DNA of 41,632 nt from SURF-24 sp964537965 (GCA_964537965.1 CAZIDB010000009.1:1-41632); one strand, 5' to 3'; counted from the first letter of the stretch, positions 28,301 to 35,885 are shown. Notes: a model not told the origin generated them from the letters alone. Program-made: numbers and translations.

Positions 28301-31300
28301 TTCCTAACCTGACCGATAAGCCAGTTTGCAATATGTCTACCACCTACAGTAATGCTGGCCCCGGCATCCCATAACCCTCCACTTAGGCAAGGTTGGACTA
28401 TAGGCCCCCCCGGATTATAACGACCAATCACTGCATCTGAGTAATAGCAATTCTTTCTGCCTTCTTCAGTTTGCCTTATTATATCATTACAGAGATGGCA
28501 GAAGTTGCTCGGTTTAGTTATGGGTGTACCATCTGTATGAGTAATAATTGATGCGACTCCGGTGGCCTGGGCAAACAGATCCTGTATTTTTTGTATTTCA
28601 TCAATATTGAATAATTCTTCGAAGGTAATACTTCTTGAATCACCAAGTGGTTGCGTTAATGCAACAATACGTTTTTCAAGAGCTTTCTCCATTTGTTTCC
28701 GGTCAGTAATATCAATATGAGTTCCTGCCATACGAACAGGCTTCCCGTTCTTATCCCACTCAGTTACTTTACCGCCGTCAAGAATCCACACCCAATAACC
28801 ATCTTTATGTTTCATTCTTAATTCACATTCATAGGCGGGAGATTCCCCTTTAAAATGTTTCTGAAGTAGTTCATTAGCTTTATTTAAATCATCCGGATGA
28901 GTTAATTGCTCCCAGGTTTTAATAGTTATTGGTTCAAGTTCATTTATACTATATCCGCAAATTTCAGCCCATCTTTCATTTATAGTAAGTTTACCTGTCT
29001 GAACCTTCCAATCCCAAAGACCGGCTCCGGATCCTTCAATTGCCAGTTTCAATTGTTCTTCACTAAGCTTTAAAGAGATTTCTGCTTTTCTTGTAGCCGT
29101 AATATCAAAAAATACTCCGTCATATATTAATTCATTTTCAACCTTTCTTGGCTGGGCTATTCCTTTTAAGTAAATTTCTTCAGAACCGGATTTAAAGAAC
29201 TTGCTTTCAAATTCCCATCTGCTTTTGTTTTTTACAGCATCCCAGACTGAACTAATAAATCTTTCCTTATCTTCTGAAGTGAGATGACTGGCAAATTCAT
29301 CTAAGAGATTATCCAATTTTCTATTATCAATTGAAAGTATATCCTTTGAAGTTTCGTTAACATAATAGAAACCATGCTCCCCGTTTTCCCGTACATAAAA
29401 CTGAAACACAACACCGGGTAAATTATTTGCAATATTTTTAAACTGTTCTTCGCTTTCATAAATTCTTTTTTCAGACATTTTCTGTTCGGTAATATCCTGT
29501 AAAGTCCCAATCATACTAATTGGATTACCGTCTTTATCATATTCAAGTTCTCCAAGACCTTTAACCCAGCATATTTGTTTTGAGGAATAATTTATTATTC
29601 GGTATTCCTTGATAAATTTGTTCCGCCCTTTTATAACATGATTCAATAAATGATCCCGCATCATATCAATATCATCAGGATGAATGAGTAATAACCAACC
29701 TTCTACGTTTTTAGGGAAAGTATCATCAATCCCAAATATTTCATCAAGTTTTACAGAACTTTTCCAGTTCCCGGTAGCAATATCAAGAAAGTAAGAACCA
29801 AGCTTTCCAACTTCCTGGGATTTCGAAAGGAAGTATAAATTATCCTTAAGTATTGAATTTATTTTCCGCTGCTCTGTTATGTCGGTTGAAACGGCAACAA
29901 CAGCAACTACATTTCCTTTTTCATCTTTTACCTGGGATGTACTTAGCGTTCCGTAAAATTCTTTCCCATCCTTTGTAATGTTTAATGTTTCCCCCTGCCA
30001 GGACTTTATGTGACTACTTTTAAGTATCTCATCAACTAAACCAGCCGGGTTGTTTGGTGACCATATGAGTTTTATGTTCTTACCGAGTACTTCGCTGCGT
30101 TTATAACCAAAGGTATTTACAAAAGCCTGGTTAACATAAATTATATTATCATTAAGATCCGTTATTGTAGCAATTTCAGCAAAGCTTTCAAGCGTTTGAG
30201 ACAACAGAGATTTTGCTTCTTCTGCTTTTTTACGTTCGGAAATATCCCGCACAATTGCCTGTATTAAAATCTCATCTTTTAAATGAAATGCGGACAGGTT
30301 TACTTCAGTATAAAAATTAGTACCGTTAAGTTTTGAGTGTACCCATTCAAATTCTTGTGGATTCCCTTTTAAAGCAAGCTCTATATAGTTTTTTGCTTTT
30401 TCTTCTGAAGACTGACCATCGGGTTGATATTCCGGAGAAAACATATGAGGATATTTGTTTATTATATCTTCTCTTGTACAGGAAAACATTCCCAGAGTTT
30501 TATCGTTGCAATCAATAAACCGGAAATCTTTTAGGATGAAGACAGCATCGCTTAAAGTGTTGAAAAGAGTTTTATATTTTTCTTCCTTCTCTTTCAGTTC
30601 AAGTTCAATTAGTTTACGTTGCGTGATATCCCGAATGACATATACCATTCCATACGGTAAACCCTCGGTATTATACAGAACATCTCCATTAACCTCAGAG
30701 TAGAATAAGATCCCGTCTTTACCAACTAATTTATATTCCTGGGGACCTAAAGGTTTTTCAAACATACGCTTTGTATTTATTATAGCCCTGTTCACATCTT
30801 CAGGAGCAATAAAGGAAAGCATTTGTTTCCCGATAATATCTTTTGGATTAGAAAAACCCCACGACGAAATATCAACGTCATTAACAAAGGTCATAGTTCC
30901 GTTAAGGTCAGTTCTTATAATTATATCTGGTAATGAAGAAACCAAACGCCTGTAAAGTTCTTCGCTGTTATGTAAAGCTATTTCTGTCAGCTTTCGCTCT
31001 GTTATATCACTAACAATTCCCTGAATTGCAATTACTTCTCCTACCTCATTATACACAAAGTTATTTCTTTGACTTAACCATTTTTCTTTTTTGTACCTGT
31101 CAATAATTTTATATTCAAATGATTCAATAGATCTATTATTTAGCAGCGCCTCCCACTTTTCTTTTAGATAGTTTTGCCATTCCGGATGTATAATTTTTGC
31201 TATAAGCATTGGATTGGAATAAAATTCTTCCGGAGAAAAGCCGGTTATCTCAATTGAAGCCGGGCTTACATATTCATAAATTCCATCTGGAATTTTCATC

Positions 31301-31476
31301 CGATAGATCAATTCTTTTGAGTTTTCCGCAAGGAACCTGAACTTCTTTTCGTTTTCCTCAAGCTCCTCCATTTTTTCCTTAAGCAAGGGGTAATAGCTTT
31401 TAACGGAAAATTTTTCTTCGATGCCAAGAAATTTATTTCTTGCCTCTTTTAGTTCTTTTTCTCTTTTAGAAGGCAT
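22321..31476 (-). CDS. Giant soluble sensor histidine kinase with about 20 PAS modules and one PocR domain
   Basis: A protein of at least 3051 residues without signal peptide or membrane helix. After a charged N-terminal coil I count seven PAS modules (about 40-925), a PocR domain (about 945-1120), then eleven PAS modules (about 1130-2510). A 100-N gap (2516-2549) follows, then two more PAS modules (to about 2800). Each is about 125 residues and most end in a DITERK-AEEAL linker. PocR shows FCHLCNDIIRQTEEGRKNC, NPGGPIVQPC and the GGRHIANWLIGQV segment. The C-terminus is a phytochrome-like core: FSYSVSHDLRAPLRSIDGF (His near 2840), FQNLLGNAIKFTS, ADNGVGFDM and PGTGVGLATVQRIIHKHGG. It overlaps the alcohol dehydrogenase gene by 11 bases, and a receiver gene follows. 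PocR-type domains are proposed to bind small hydrocarbon derivatives. The ligand here is inferred, not shown. Confidence 0.93.
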   Translation of the reverse strand: MPSKREKELKEARNKFLGIEEKFSVKSYYPLLKEKMEELEENEKKFRFLAENSKELIYRMKIPDGIYEYVSPASIEITGFSPEEFYSNPMLIAKIIHPEWQNYLKEKWEALLNNRSIESFEYKIIDRYKKEKWLSQRNNFVYNEVGEVIAIQGIVSDITERKLTEIALHNSEELYRRLVSSLPDIIIRTDLNGTMTFVNDVDISSWGFSNPKDIIGKQMLSFIAPEDVNRAIINTKRMFEKPLGPQEYKLVGKDGILFYSEVNGDVLYNTEGLPYGMVYVIRDITQRKLIELELKEKEEKYKTLFNTLSDAVFILKDFRFIDCNDKTLGMFSCTREDIINKYPHMFSPEYQPDGQSSEEKAKNYIELALKGNPQEFEWVHSKLNGTNFYTEVNLSAFHLKDEILIQAIVRDISERKKAEEAKSLLSQTLESFAEIATITDLNDNIIYVNQAFVNTFGYKRSEVLGKNIKLIWSPNNPAGLVDEILKSSHIKSWQGETLNITKDGKEFYGTLSTSQVKDEKGNVVAVVAVSTDITEQRKINSILKDNLYFLSKSQEVGKLGSYFLDIATGNWKSSVKLDEIFGIDDTFPKNVEGWLLLIHPDDIDMMRDHLLNHVIKGRNKFIKEYRIINYSSKQICWVKGLGELEYDKDGNPISMIGTLQDITEQKMSEKRIYESEEQFKNIANNLPGVVFQFYVRENGEHGFYYVNETSKDILSIDNRKLDNLLDEFASHLTSEDKERFISSVWDAVKNKSRWEFESKFFKSGSEEIYLKGIAQPRKVENELIYDGVFFDITATRKAEISLKLSEEQLKLAIEGSGAGLWDWKVQTGKLTINERWAEICGYSINELEPITIKTWEQLTHPDDLNKANELLQKHFKGESPAYECELRMKHKDGYWVWILDGGKVTEWDKNGKPVRMAGTHIDITDRKQMEKALEKRIVALTQPLGDSRSITFEELFNIDEIQKIQDLFAQATGVASIITHTDGTPITKPSNFCHLCNDIIRQTEEGRKNCYYSDAVIGRYNPGGPIVQPCLSGGLWDAGASITVGGRHIANWLIGQVRNEIQTEEKMLEYAKQIGADEIEFIQAFKKVKTMSREQFDNIAQALYSIADQLSTSAYQNLQQARFITERKQAEEKIRENEEKFRLAFENAPMGMSLINPDGQYIDVNPELCKMFGYSREELISGTISKITHPDDIERSNAWIKKMISGDRSEPEFEKRYIHKDGHIVWGLVKAEWIKDKNGNPKMSIVHIVDITERKHAEEALRESTRRLQTIVTGAPVVLYSFDRDGVFTLSEGRGLAGMGLKSGEIVGRTVFEVYGDQPEAMINLHRALAGETFTVEQEFKGGAVYEITHTAMIDKNGEYDGTIGLLVDITERKKAEEELERTKIQLTETIMQSPLPIVLASAEDFKIKVINKATEDFLLINANDYLEKSLMEIDVVWHEYTPEGLKVDPSELPLPRALQGKVTHSKEMKLERRDGSSVWQLASGAPIFDSQGKLFAGLLVMQDITERKRAEEALKKSEEKFRSIVENALVGIFTIDENFCFIYVNEEQCKISGYTEAELIGKDFRSILTEESKGMVEEKYLRRIKGEQVTNRYEVSILRADGEIRQLELSAVLIKDSLGRVRVMGQSIDITERKNAELSLEKSESILKATMDAMNDGMLIVSSDGTVTHSNRRFNQIFNFPGELIGVTDETVLLEYAKEQLTDPDKFYQRVKDIYNTSLPTEDELYFKDGRILERHSYPIIEDNVSRGRVWIFRDVTESKKAEEALEKEKVFSNAVIDSIPGLLYLYDEDKHLIRWNKQHETLTGYSNEEMNHMNLLDWFKGEPEEADRIVTAVQNIPVTGHTEVEAKLVTKDGRKIPFYFTAQDLVIDNKNYFVGIGLDITEWRRAEAALKESQERLQRFMDSATDAFTIWDKDIKLIDLNKTAYSYLPSNTPKESLIGQNIVDFLPYLKDHEYYNNYLKVLNTGEPYVGENHVSFSPHDMWLNTRVFKVGDGLGIVTTDITERKRAEEELQAKEAKLRSIFRAAPVAIGLTINRNFLELNDTFFKMTGYSREEIIGKNARLIYPTEEEYLFVGDKQIQQMKEQNPNSIETKWLRKDGTVINILLSFVALDYSDLSKGVTFTAMDITERKLAEEELRKSEEKFVKTFKSTPAAMSISEIETGLLLDVNDNWISMLEYSREEVIGHTSKELGIWKEKSIRSDTIGKFKEQGFLRGIPVRFITKSGNIRDTLWSAETISLGDKVVMLSLIYDNTERKAAEEALKESEEKYRMLIENQTDLIVKVDSKGTVLFVSPSYCELFDKTQEELLGKPFTPQIHPDDLEASLKILELLKQPPYTCYMEQRTFTKDSYRWFAWVDKAIYDENGNMKEVIGVARDITDKKLAEEALKESEEKYRLLIENQTDLVIKIDAEGKFLFVSPSYCELFGKTQEELLGAVYVPVIHEDDIESSLIALESLSLPPYTAYVEQRVMTKLGYRWLSWIDKGIIDEHGKVKEIIGVARDITDKKIAEEALKQXXXXXXXXXXXXXXXXXXXXXXXXXXXXXXXXXXKLAEFALKESEEKYRSLIETMPNGFYRSTPEGYFIDINPAFVNMLGYNSKEEVLKVYIPAELYVMSEERDEIINENPDFIDKFESYRLKKKNGDIIWIEDHARYIKNKEGKIIYHEGICRDVTERKLAEEKVKASERKLRSVIDAAPYGAHLYELKTDGRLVFVGYNLSADKILSIHHKNLIGKTIEEAFPPLAYTEIPAKYKEVALTGKIFENDQVSYEDKEIIGAYEIHAIQISDRNMAAFFKDITEKKRAEEEIRKLNMQLEHRVLERTAQLESAIKELESFSYSVSHDLRAPLRSIDGFSLALFEDYYQSLDDQAKNYIDRIRANSQKMARLIDDLLNMSRVTRKTVTTEEINLSNIAEGIYRDLMEFETERDIEFIVQKELYDYADPHLIKICFQNLLGNAIKFTSKNNKARIEFGIEVINNQKCYFVADNGVGFDMKYYSKLFGVFQRLHLQEEFPGTGVGLATVQRIIHKHGGKIWAESRLNEETKFYFTLNEIK
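23830..23929. other. Scaffold gap (100 N) inside the PAS array of the giant kinase
   Basis: One hundred N between ALKQS on one side and KLAEFALKESEEKYRSLIE on the other. The frame happens to stay open across 100 bases. A single linker is much shorter than 33 residues and a PAS module much longer. The true gap therefore probably holds one or more complete PAS modules. Confidence 0.95.
23945..24690 (-). repeat. Two tandem near-duplicate PAS modules within the giant kinase
   Basis: The modules at about 24320-24690 and 23945-24315 encode proteins that align end to end without gaps. They share LIENQTDL, FVSPSYCELF, KTQEELLG and IGVARDITDKK, and the DNA is alike too. Similarity is far higher than among other modules of the array, which suggests a recent duplication. 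The scaffold gap follows the second copy directly. Confidence 0.75.
26941..27720 (-). other. GC-rich two-PAS block inside the giant kinase
   Basis: By hand count this 780-base block holds 355 G or C (about 45 percent). The adjoining 60-base lines hold 35 percent (left) and 27 percent (right). It covers the ninth and tenth PAS modules almost exactly, from one DITERK linker to another. Encoded strings such as FTLSEGRGLAGMGLKSGEIV differ in style from neighbouring modules. Confidence 0.6.
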
Positions 31477-32629
31477 GTTTAAAGCACTCCTCTATTTCTT
31501 TTATTGTTACCTGCTTTGGGTTAGTAGCAAGGCAAGCATCATTGTAAGCGTTTCTTGCAAGTGCGGGAATATCGGTTTTTTTTACACCAACATTTTTTAA
31601 AGAATAGGTTATCCCAACTTTCTTTTCCAGTTTTTTTATTTCATCAATTAAAATACTCTTAACAGATTTTTTATCTTTAGCAGTAATCTTAGGTTTAAAA
31701 ATCTTTGCGATGTCATAATATCTTTCATTGGCGATATCGAAGTTAATATCAATAACAGAATTAAGAAGCAGGGAATTACATTCGCCATGCGGAAGATCTA
31801 ATAACCCACCAAGGCTGTGTGCCATAGAGTGTACAAGCCCAAGGCCTGCATTTGAAAAGGCAAAACCTGCAAGAAGACTTGCAAGCATCATATTATTTCT
31901 GTACAACATATTCCCGGGTTCACAGAAAGCTCCCTGAAGATTATTTATAACCAACTTAATAGCCTGAAGTGCATTAAAATCTGTAACCAAAGAATTCGCG
32001 TTGGAAACATAAGCTTCAATTGCATGCACCAATGCATCCATTCCTGTTGCAGCGGTCAGGTCTGCGGGCATGGTAGAAGTGGTAAGAGGATCAATAAGAG
32101 CAATGTCAGGAACTACTTTTTTACTTACTATTGCAAATTTTCTTTTCATTTCAGCTTCGTTAATAATAGCGAATTGAGAAATATCTGCACTGGTACCAGC
32201 TGTTGTCGGAAGACAAATTAACGGGAGACCCGGGATTTCAATTTCGTCTACACCTTCAAACTCAATAACAGGTTTGTTATTTGTTGATACAATTCCAATA
32301 GCTTTAGCACAATCCATAGGGCTGCCGCCACCAAGAGCAACTATGATATCACATTTTTCCTTTTTCAAAAATTCCGCCCCATACATTGCAGTATGATCCT
32401 TTGGATTTGGAGTAACCTCATCAAACACTACATATTTTAAATTTTCGGATTTAAGTACGTCTTCTATAAATTTAAGCCATCCGGCTTTTGCCAGTCCTTT
32501 ATCAGTAACTAATAAAATCTTTTGTGCATGAAAACGCTTAACGTATTTTCCGGTTAGGTTTATTGCTCTTTCTCCAAAAACAAATTCGGGAACATAAAAT
32601 TTTCTGAGTAATGAATAGTTGATGGCCAT
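31466..32629 (-). CDS. Iron-containing alcohol dehydrogenase (group III)
   Basis: A 387-residue NAD(P)-dependent enzyme interconverting alcohols and aldehydes or ketones, in the family of 1,3-propanediol dehydrogenase, FucO and AdhB. The nucleotide-binding motif GGGSPMDCAKAIG begins at residue 100, followed by LPTTAGTSADISQFAII. The metal ligands align with the family: Asp198 and His202 (TGMDALVHAIEAYVS), then His267 and His281 (LVHSMAHSLGGLLDLPHGE). The length is normal. AAGGAG lies 9 bases before the ATG. Its stop lies inside the giant sensor kinase gene (11-base overlap), so the enzyme and the PocR sensor are translated together. Substrate preference cannot be read from the sequence. The context suggests a small alcohol or diol. 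Confidence 0.95.
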   Translation of the reverse strand: MAINYSLLRKFYVPEFVFGERAINLTGKYVKRFHAQKILLVTDKGLAKAGWLKFIEDVLKSENLKYVVFDEVTPNPKDHTAMYGAEFLKKEKCDIIVALGGGSPMDCAKAIGIVSTNNKPVIEFEGVDEIEIPGLPLICLPTTAGTSADISQFAIINEAEMKRKFAIVSKKVVPDIALIDPLTTSTMPADLTAATGMDALVHAIEAYVSNANSLVTDFNALQAIKLVINNLQGAFCEPGNMLYRNNMMLASLLAGFAFSNAGLGLVHSMAHSLGGLLDLPHGECNSLLLNSVIDINFDIANERYYDIAKIFKPKITAKDKKSVKSILIDEIKKLEKKVGITYSLKNVGVKKTDIPALARNAYNDACLATNPKQVTIKEIEECFKHAF

Positions 32630-33301
32630 TTTTAATTACTCCTTCATGCTAATAAGAGACTATCCTGTTTAATGAATCACATATTTTAGTCTGTAGGCAA
32701 ATCTTTCAGCAGTTATGTTTAACAATAATTTCAATTAGCTTTTTTATAAAGCCTAATGCATTAACAATTATACTGATAATAAAAGGGTATTTAAGTTTGC
32801 TATGTTTCGGTTCAAGGTGTTAACAACCTCCATCTTTGTTTGCGGTAAAATTCCCGGATACCACCTGGAATTTAATAAATACTATTGACGGCACAAAATA
32901 TTATTTAGAACATCCGGAAGAATAGCATTTGTAAAATGCTGCCCTTTTAATTCACCCGGTCCCCGCCCAGAAATCCATTTAAAAGAAATATCTTATTTAT
33001 GATGGATTTCATACAAGTCTATTATCGTAAAAAAATTAAAAGAGTTTTGCACCTTTAAACAGAATTTTATCGGAACAAATCTCTTAAAAACAATTTTACT
33101 CTGCTGATGGTAACAGTGCATATACCAAACAGAGACTTGCTGATTAATATGAATAACAACCGGCAGAAAAATCTTAAAATGACAAGTACAAAAATTTAAA
33201 GCAAAAAAAAATCTTCGCCCTGATACCGGTCATTATCCTGGTTGCAATTTACATTCCTTTTTAGATAAAATCCAATGTGAGGAAGAAAGGTTTTGATGAC
33301 C
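32630..33301. other. Long intergenic region upstream of the alcohol dehydrogenase cluster
   Basis: About 670 bases without a convincing gene. It contains an imperfect inverted repeat ATTAG-CTTT/AAAGCCTAAT at 32734-32757, about 110 bases before the dehydrogenase start. A 7-bp hairpin AGCATTT-GTA-AAATGCT lies at 32924-32940. A 9-bp inverted repeat GAAATCCAT (32970-32978)/ATGGATTTC (33002-33010) is also present. On the plus strand 33178-33264 encodes a start-less, Lys-rich then hydrophobic peptide (IFALIPVIILVAIYIPF), perhaps a gene remnant. The promoter of the cluster must lie here, but I cannot place it: no TAnnTTTG match is seen close to the gene. Confidence 0.5.
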
Positions 33302-33344
33302 GGCAAAAAAAAAGAGTATCCAATTACTCAGATACTCTTTTGCC
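33302..33344 (-). terminator. Rho-independent terminator after the chemoreceptor gene
   Basis: The stem AAAAGAGTATC / GATACTCTTTT has a 10-base loop and on the minus strand is followed by a run of T (nine A at 33305-33313 on the plus strand). It starts 25 bases past the stop of the chemoreceptor gene. The outer GGC/GCC bases can extend the stem around the A run. Confidence 0.85.
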
Positions 33345-33367
33345 AATTAACCCTGAATCGTCAGAGG

Positions 33368-35437
33368 CTAAACTCCAATCAGCTTCCTGTTTGATGAAAG
33401 CTCGCGATGCCCGTTTTTATTTAGTTTAAACATATTTACCAAATCTTGCAAATTTGATGTCAGGAAGCCGAGATTTTCAGCAGCCTTAGCAATTTGCTGT
33501 ATACCGGAGGTTGATTCCTGTGTAATTGAGCTGATGCTTTCAATATTTTTGCTTATCTGTTCGGCAGTAGCGCTTTGTTGCTCGCTTGCCGTGGCAACCT
33601 GAATAACGATATCCGTTAATCTTTCGTTTCCATCTATAATTTCTTTTAGAACCTGGCCTGATTTATTAACTAAGATTTTACCCTGTTCAACTTCGCTGGT
33701 TCCTTCCTGCATACTTGAAACGGCATCGGAAGTATACTGCTGAATTTGTTTAATCATACTTGCAATTTCTTTGGTAGCTTTTGTAGTGCGTTCGGCAAGC
33801 TTTCTAACTTCATCTGCAACAACAGCAAAACCTCTTCCCTGTTCACCTGCACGTGCTGCTTCAATTGCAGCGTTAAGGGCAAGCAGGTTTGTCTGGTCGG
33901 CAATATCATCAATCACCTGAACAATCTCGCCAATTTTGTCGCTATTCTTTCCCAAAGCAAAAACAGTATCGGCAGATTTTTTAACAACAGAAGCTATTTT
34001 ATCCATTCCAGCAATTGTAGATTTAATAACGTTTCCACCTTCAACTGCTTTGGAACCTGCAAGTCTCGCGGTATCTGCAGCTATACCCGTGTTTTTAGTA
34101 GTTTCAATAATTGTCTTGCTCATTTGTTCAATTGCAGAAGCAATATCTGTAGTCTGGCTGCTTTGCTCCTGGCTGCCCGCAGCAAGTTCTTCTGTTGAGG
34201 AAGAAATTTGTGAAGCGGCAGCGGCAGTTGATTGAACAGCTTCATTTACATCGGTCATTGCCTTTTGTAATGAATCCGCCACAGTATTAATACTATTAAT
34301 TATAATCTGGTGATCACCTTTATATTCACCTTTAACGCGTGCGGTCAGGTTACCGGAAGCCATCTCTTCAAGAATTGCGGAACCTTCCTTAACTGGCAAA
34401 ATAACTGCATCAAGGATAGAATTAAATCCTGATACAATTTCTTTATAACTCCCTTCAAATTTTGTTAGATCACCGCGGTGTTTTAATTCACCTTCAACAG
34501 AAGCTTTTGTTAAGGCATTAAGTTCATTGCCTAAATTCTGTAAAGTTTTTACAACAGTATTCAGTGCTTCAACAAGTCTGTCCTGTGCAGAGTTTGAAGA
34601 AAGCAATACAAAGTTACCTTTTGAAATATTCAGAGCGGCAGTAATTTTTTCCTGCTGGGCTGTCCTCAATTCTCTAAGCGCATCAGCAAGTTCGCCGAAT
34701 TCATCTTTTGTATGAACTTCAATTGTGGTTTCAAAATTACCAATAGCAAATTGTCCTATTACTTCTTTCATTTTATTTAAAGGACCGCTTAAAGCGGGGG
34801 CAACTTTAAAAGCCGAAAATAAAAATGCGCCGCTCCCCACAAGCATACCGATAATTATAAACAGGGTGGACATGCTCATACTGTCATCAACGTCTTTGCT
34901 TATTACTTCTGATGTGGATGTTAATGCCTTATTGCAAACTTCAAATTTTTCTTTCAACTGTGTCCCGACTTCTGCGCCTGATGTTACGGAAATAATAGCC
35001 GCCATCTCGTAATTCTTAGTTACGCCTGCGCTAAGTATCGCATCTGCAACAACATTTTTATAATTAGTCCAGTAAGCTTCAACTTCTTTTAAATTTTTCA
35101 GAATGTCATCATTCAATTCGTAGCCAAGTAATTTTTTAAGGTCGGCATCAATGCTTTTCTTATAGTTATTAACCACTTCAATATTTTTTTCAAGATCGGA
35201 TTCAAAGCCGGGAATTGAAAATTTCAGAAGTTCAAACTGTAATTGGTTGAACTGAGAATAAATTTCATCAATTGCTATTTTAGGTTGTATAAATTCAACA
35301 AACAACTGTTCCTTGCTGTTAGCTGTCTTCTTTAACTGAAAAAAGTCATTAACGACAATTATGGTAGCAATGCCGGCAATTAATAGAAAGGACAATTGAA
35401 TTTTACGTACAAATTTTTGATTGAATAAAAATCTCAT
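33368..35437 (-). CDS. Methyl-accepting chemotaxis protein, periplasmic helical sensor
   Basis: A 689-residue chemoreceptor. A first membrane helix lies at about 12-30 (KIQLSFLLIAGIATIIVV). A periplasmic helical region of about 160 residues is followed by a second membrane helix near 192-212 (TLFIIIGMLVGSGAFLFSAF). A HAMP domain follows, then further HAMP-like repeats with the strings GELKHRGDLTKFEGSYKEIV and SGNLTARVKGEYKGDHQIII. The cytoplasmic signalling tip is canonical: IDDIADQTNLLALNAAIEAA, then ARAGEQGRGFAVVADEVRKL. It binds CheA/CheW in the family. The last residues carry no obvious CheR-docking pentapeptide. It lies 46 bases after a TonB-C-domain gene. The ligand is unknown. Confidence 0.95.
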   Translation of the reverse strand: MRFLFNQKFVRKIQLSFLLIAGIATIIVVNDFFQLKKTANSKEQLFVEFIQPKIAIDEIYSQFNQLQFELLKFSIPGFESDLEKNIEVVNNYKKSIDADLKKLLGYELNDDILKNLKEVEAYWTNYKNVVADAILSAGVTKNYEMAAIISVTSGAEVGTQLKEKFEVCNKALTSTSEVISKDVDDSMSMSTLFIIIGMLVGSGAFLFSAFKVAPALSGPLNKMKEVIGQFAIGNFETTIEVHTKDEFGELADALRELRTAQQEKITAALNISKGNFVLLSSNSAQDRLVEALNTVVKTLQNLGNELNALTKASVEGELKHRGDLTKFEGSYKEIVSGFNSILDAVILPVKEGSAILEEMASGNLTARVKGEYKGDHQIIINSINTVADSLQKAMTDVNEAVQSTAAAASQISSSTEELAAGSQEQSSQTTDIASAIEQMSKTIIETTKNTGIAADTARLAGSKAVEGGNVIKSTIAGMDKIASVVKKSADTVFALGKNSDKIGEIVQVIDDIADQTNLLALNAAIEAARAGEQGRGFAVVADEVRKLAERTTKATKEIASMIKQIQQYTSDAVSSMQEGTSEVEQGKILVNKSGQVLKEIIDGNERLTDIVIQVATASEQQSATAEQISKNIESISSITQESTSGIQQIAKAAENLGFLTSNLQDLVNMFKLNKNGHRELSSNRKLIGV

Positions 35438-35483
35438 CTTAAACCTCGCAAGATATAAAAAAGAATAAGGGTTCTGTAAAACT

Positions 35484-35885
35484 TTAACTTAGCTTGAAGT
35501 TAATTGTTAAAGATAGTTTAACTTTAAGCGGCGTACCCTTATTTTTGCCTGGTGTGAATTTGTTTTTCTTAACAGCTTCCATTGCCGCTTCATCGCAACC
35601 GGCGCCTATTCCTTTAAGTACTTTAACCTGGTCTACCGTACCTTTATCATTTATGTAAGCAAGTATATAAACTTTCCCTTCTATACCGGCTTGTTTTGCA
35701 ATACTTGGATAGGTAATGTTTTTTTGAATAGATACCATACCTCCAACCGGTGAAGGCATTTCTTCTGCAAAGGCAGCATAATCCTCATCACCCGGTAAAA
35801 ATGATAAATAATTTGGATAGTTTGTGGTAGTAAAAAGTAAAAAGAATACTAATACTAAAGAATTAGTGTAAAATAAATTTTTCAT
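35484..35885 (-). CDS. Small secreted protein with TonB C-terminal domain
   Basis: A 133-residue exported protein. An N-terminal hydrophobic stretch (LVLVFFLLF at residues 11-19) serves as a signal peptide or anchor. The rest is a TonB_C-type fold, with ITYPSIAKQAGIEGKVYILA and the characteristic VLKGIGAGCDEAAMEAVKKN, then FTPGKNKGTPLKVKLSL. Full TonB proteins have a long proline-rich spacer, which is missing here. It is therefore probably not a classic energy transducer; such short forms are common in Bacteroidota. It lies directly upstream of a chemoreceptor gene on the same strand. No ExbB/ExbD genes are in the window. Confidence 0.85.
   Translation of the reverse strand: MKNLFYTNSLVLVFFLLFTTTNYPNYLSFLPGDEDYAAFAEEMPSPVGGMVSIQKNITYPSIAKQAGIEGKVYILAYINDKGTVDQVKVLKGIGAGCDEAAMEAVKKNKFTPGKNKGTPLKVKLSLTINFKLS

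Noticed and set aside
22321..31476. The repeated DITERK linkers as a possible CRISPR or DNA repeat array
   Set aside because: The periodicity of about 375 bases comes from PAS protein modules with diverged DNA. There are no short identical direct repeats with unique spacers.
33746..34198. 150-codon plus-strand frame opposite the chemoreceptor signalling domain
   Set aside because: It is the complement of a highly conserved receptor region and rich in Cys/Asn from reversed codons. It is an antisense shadow.
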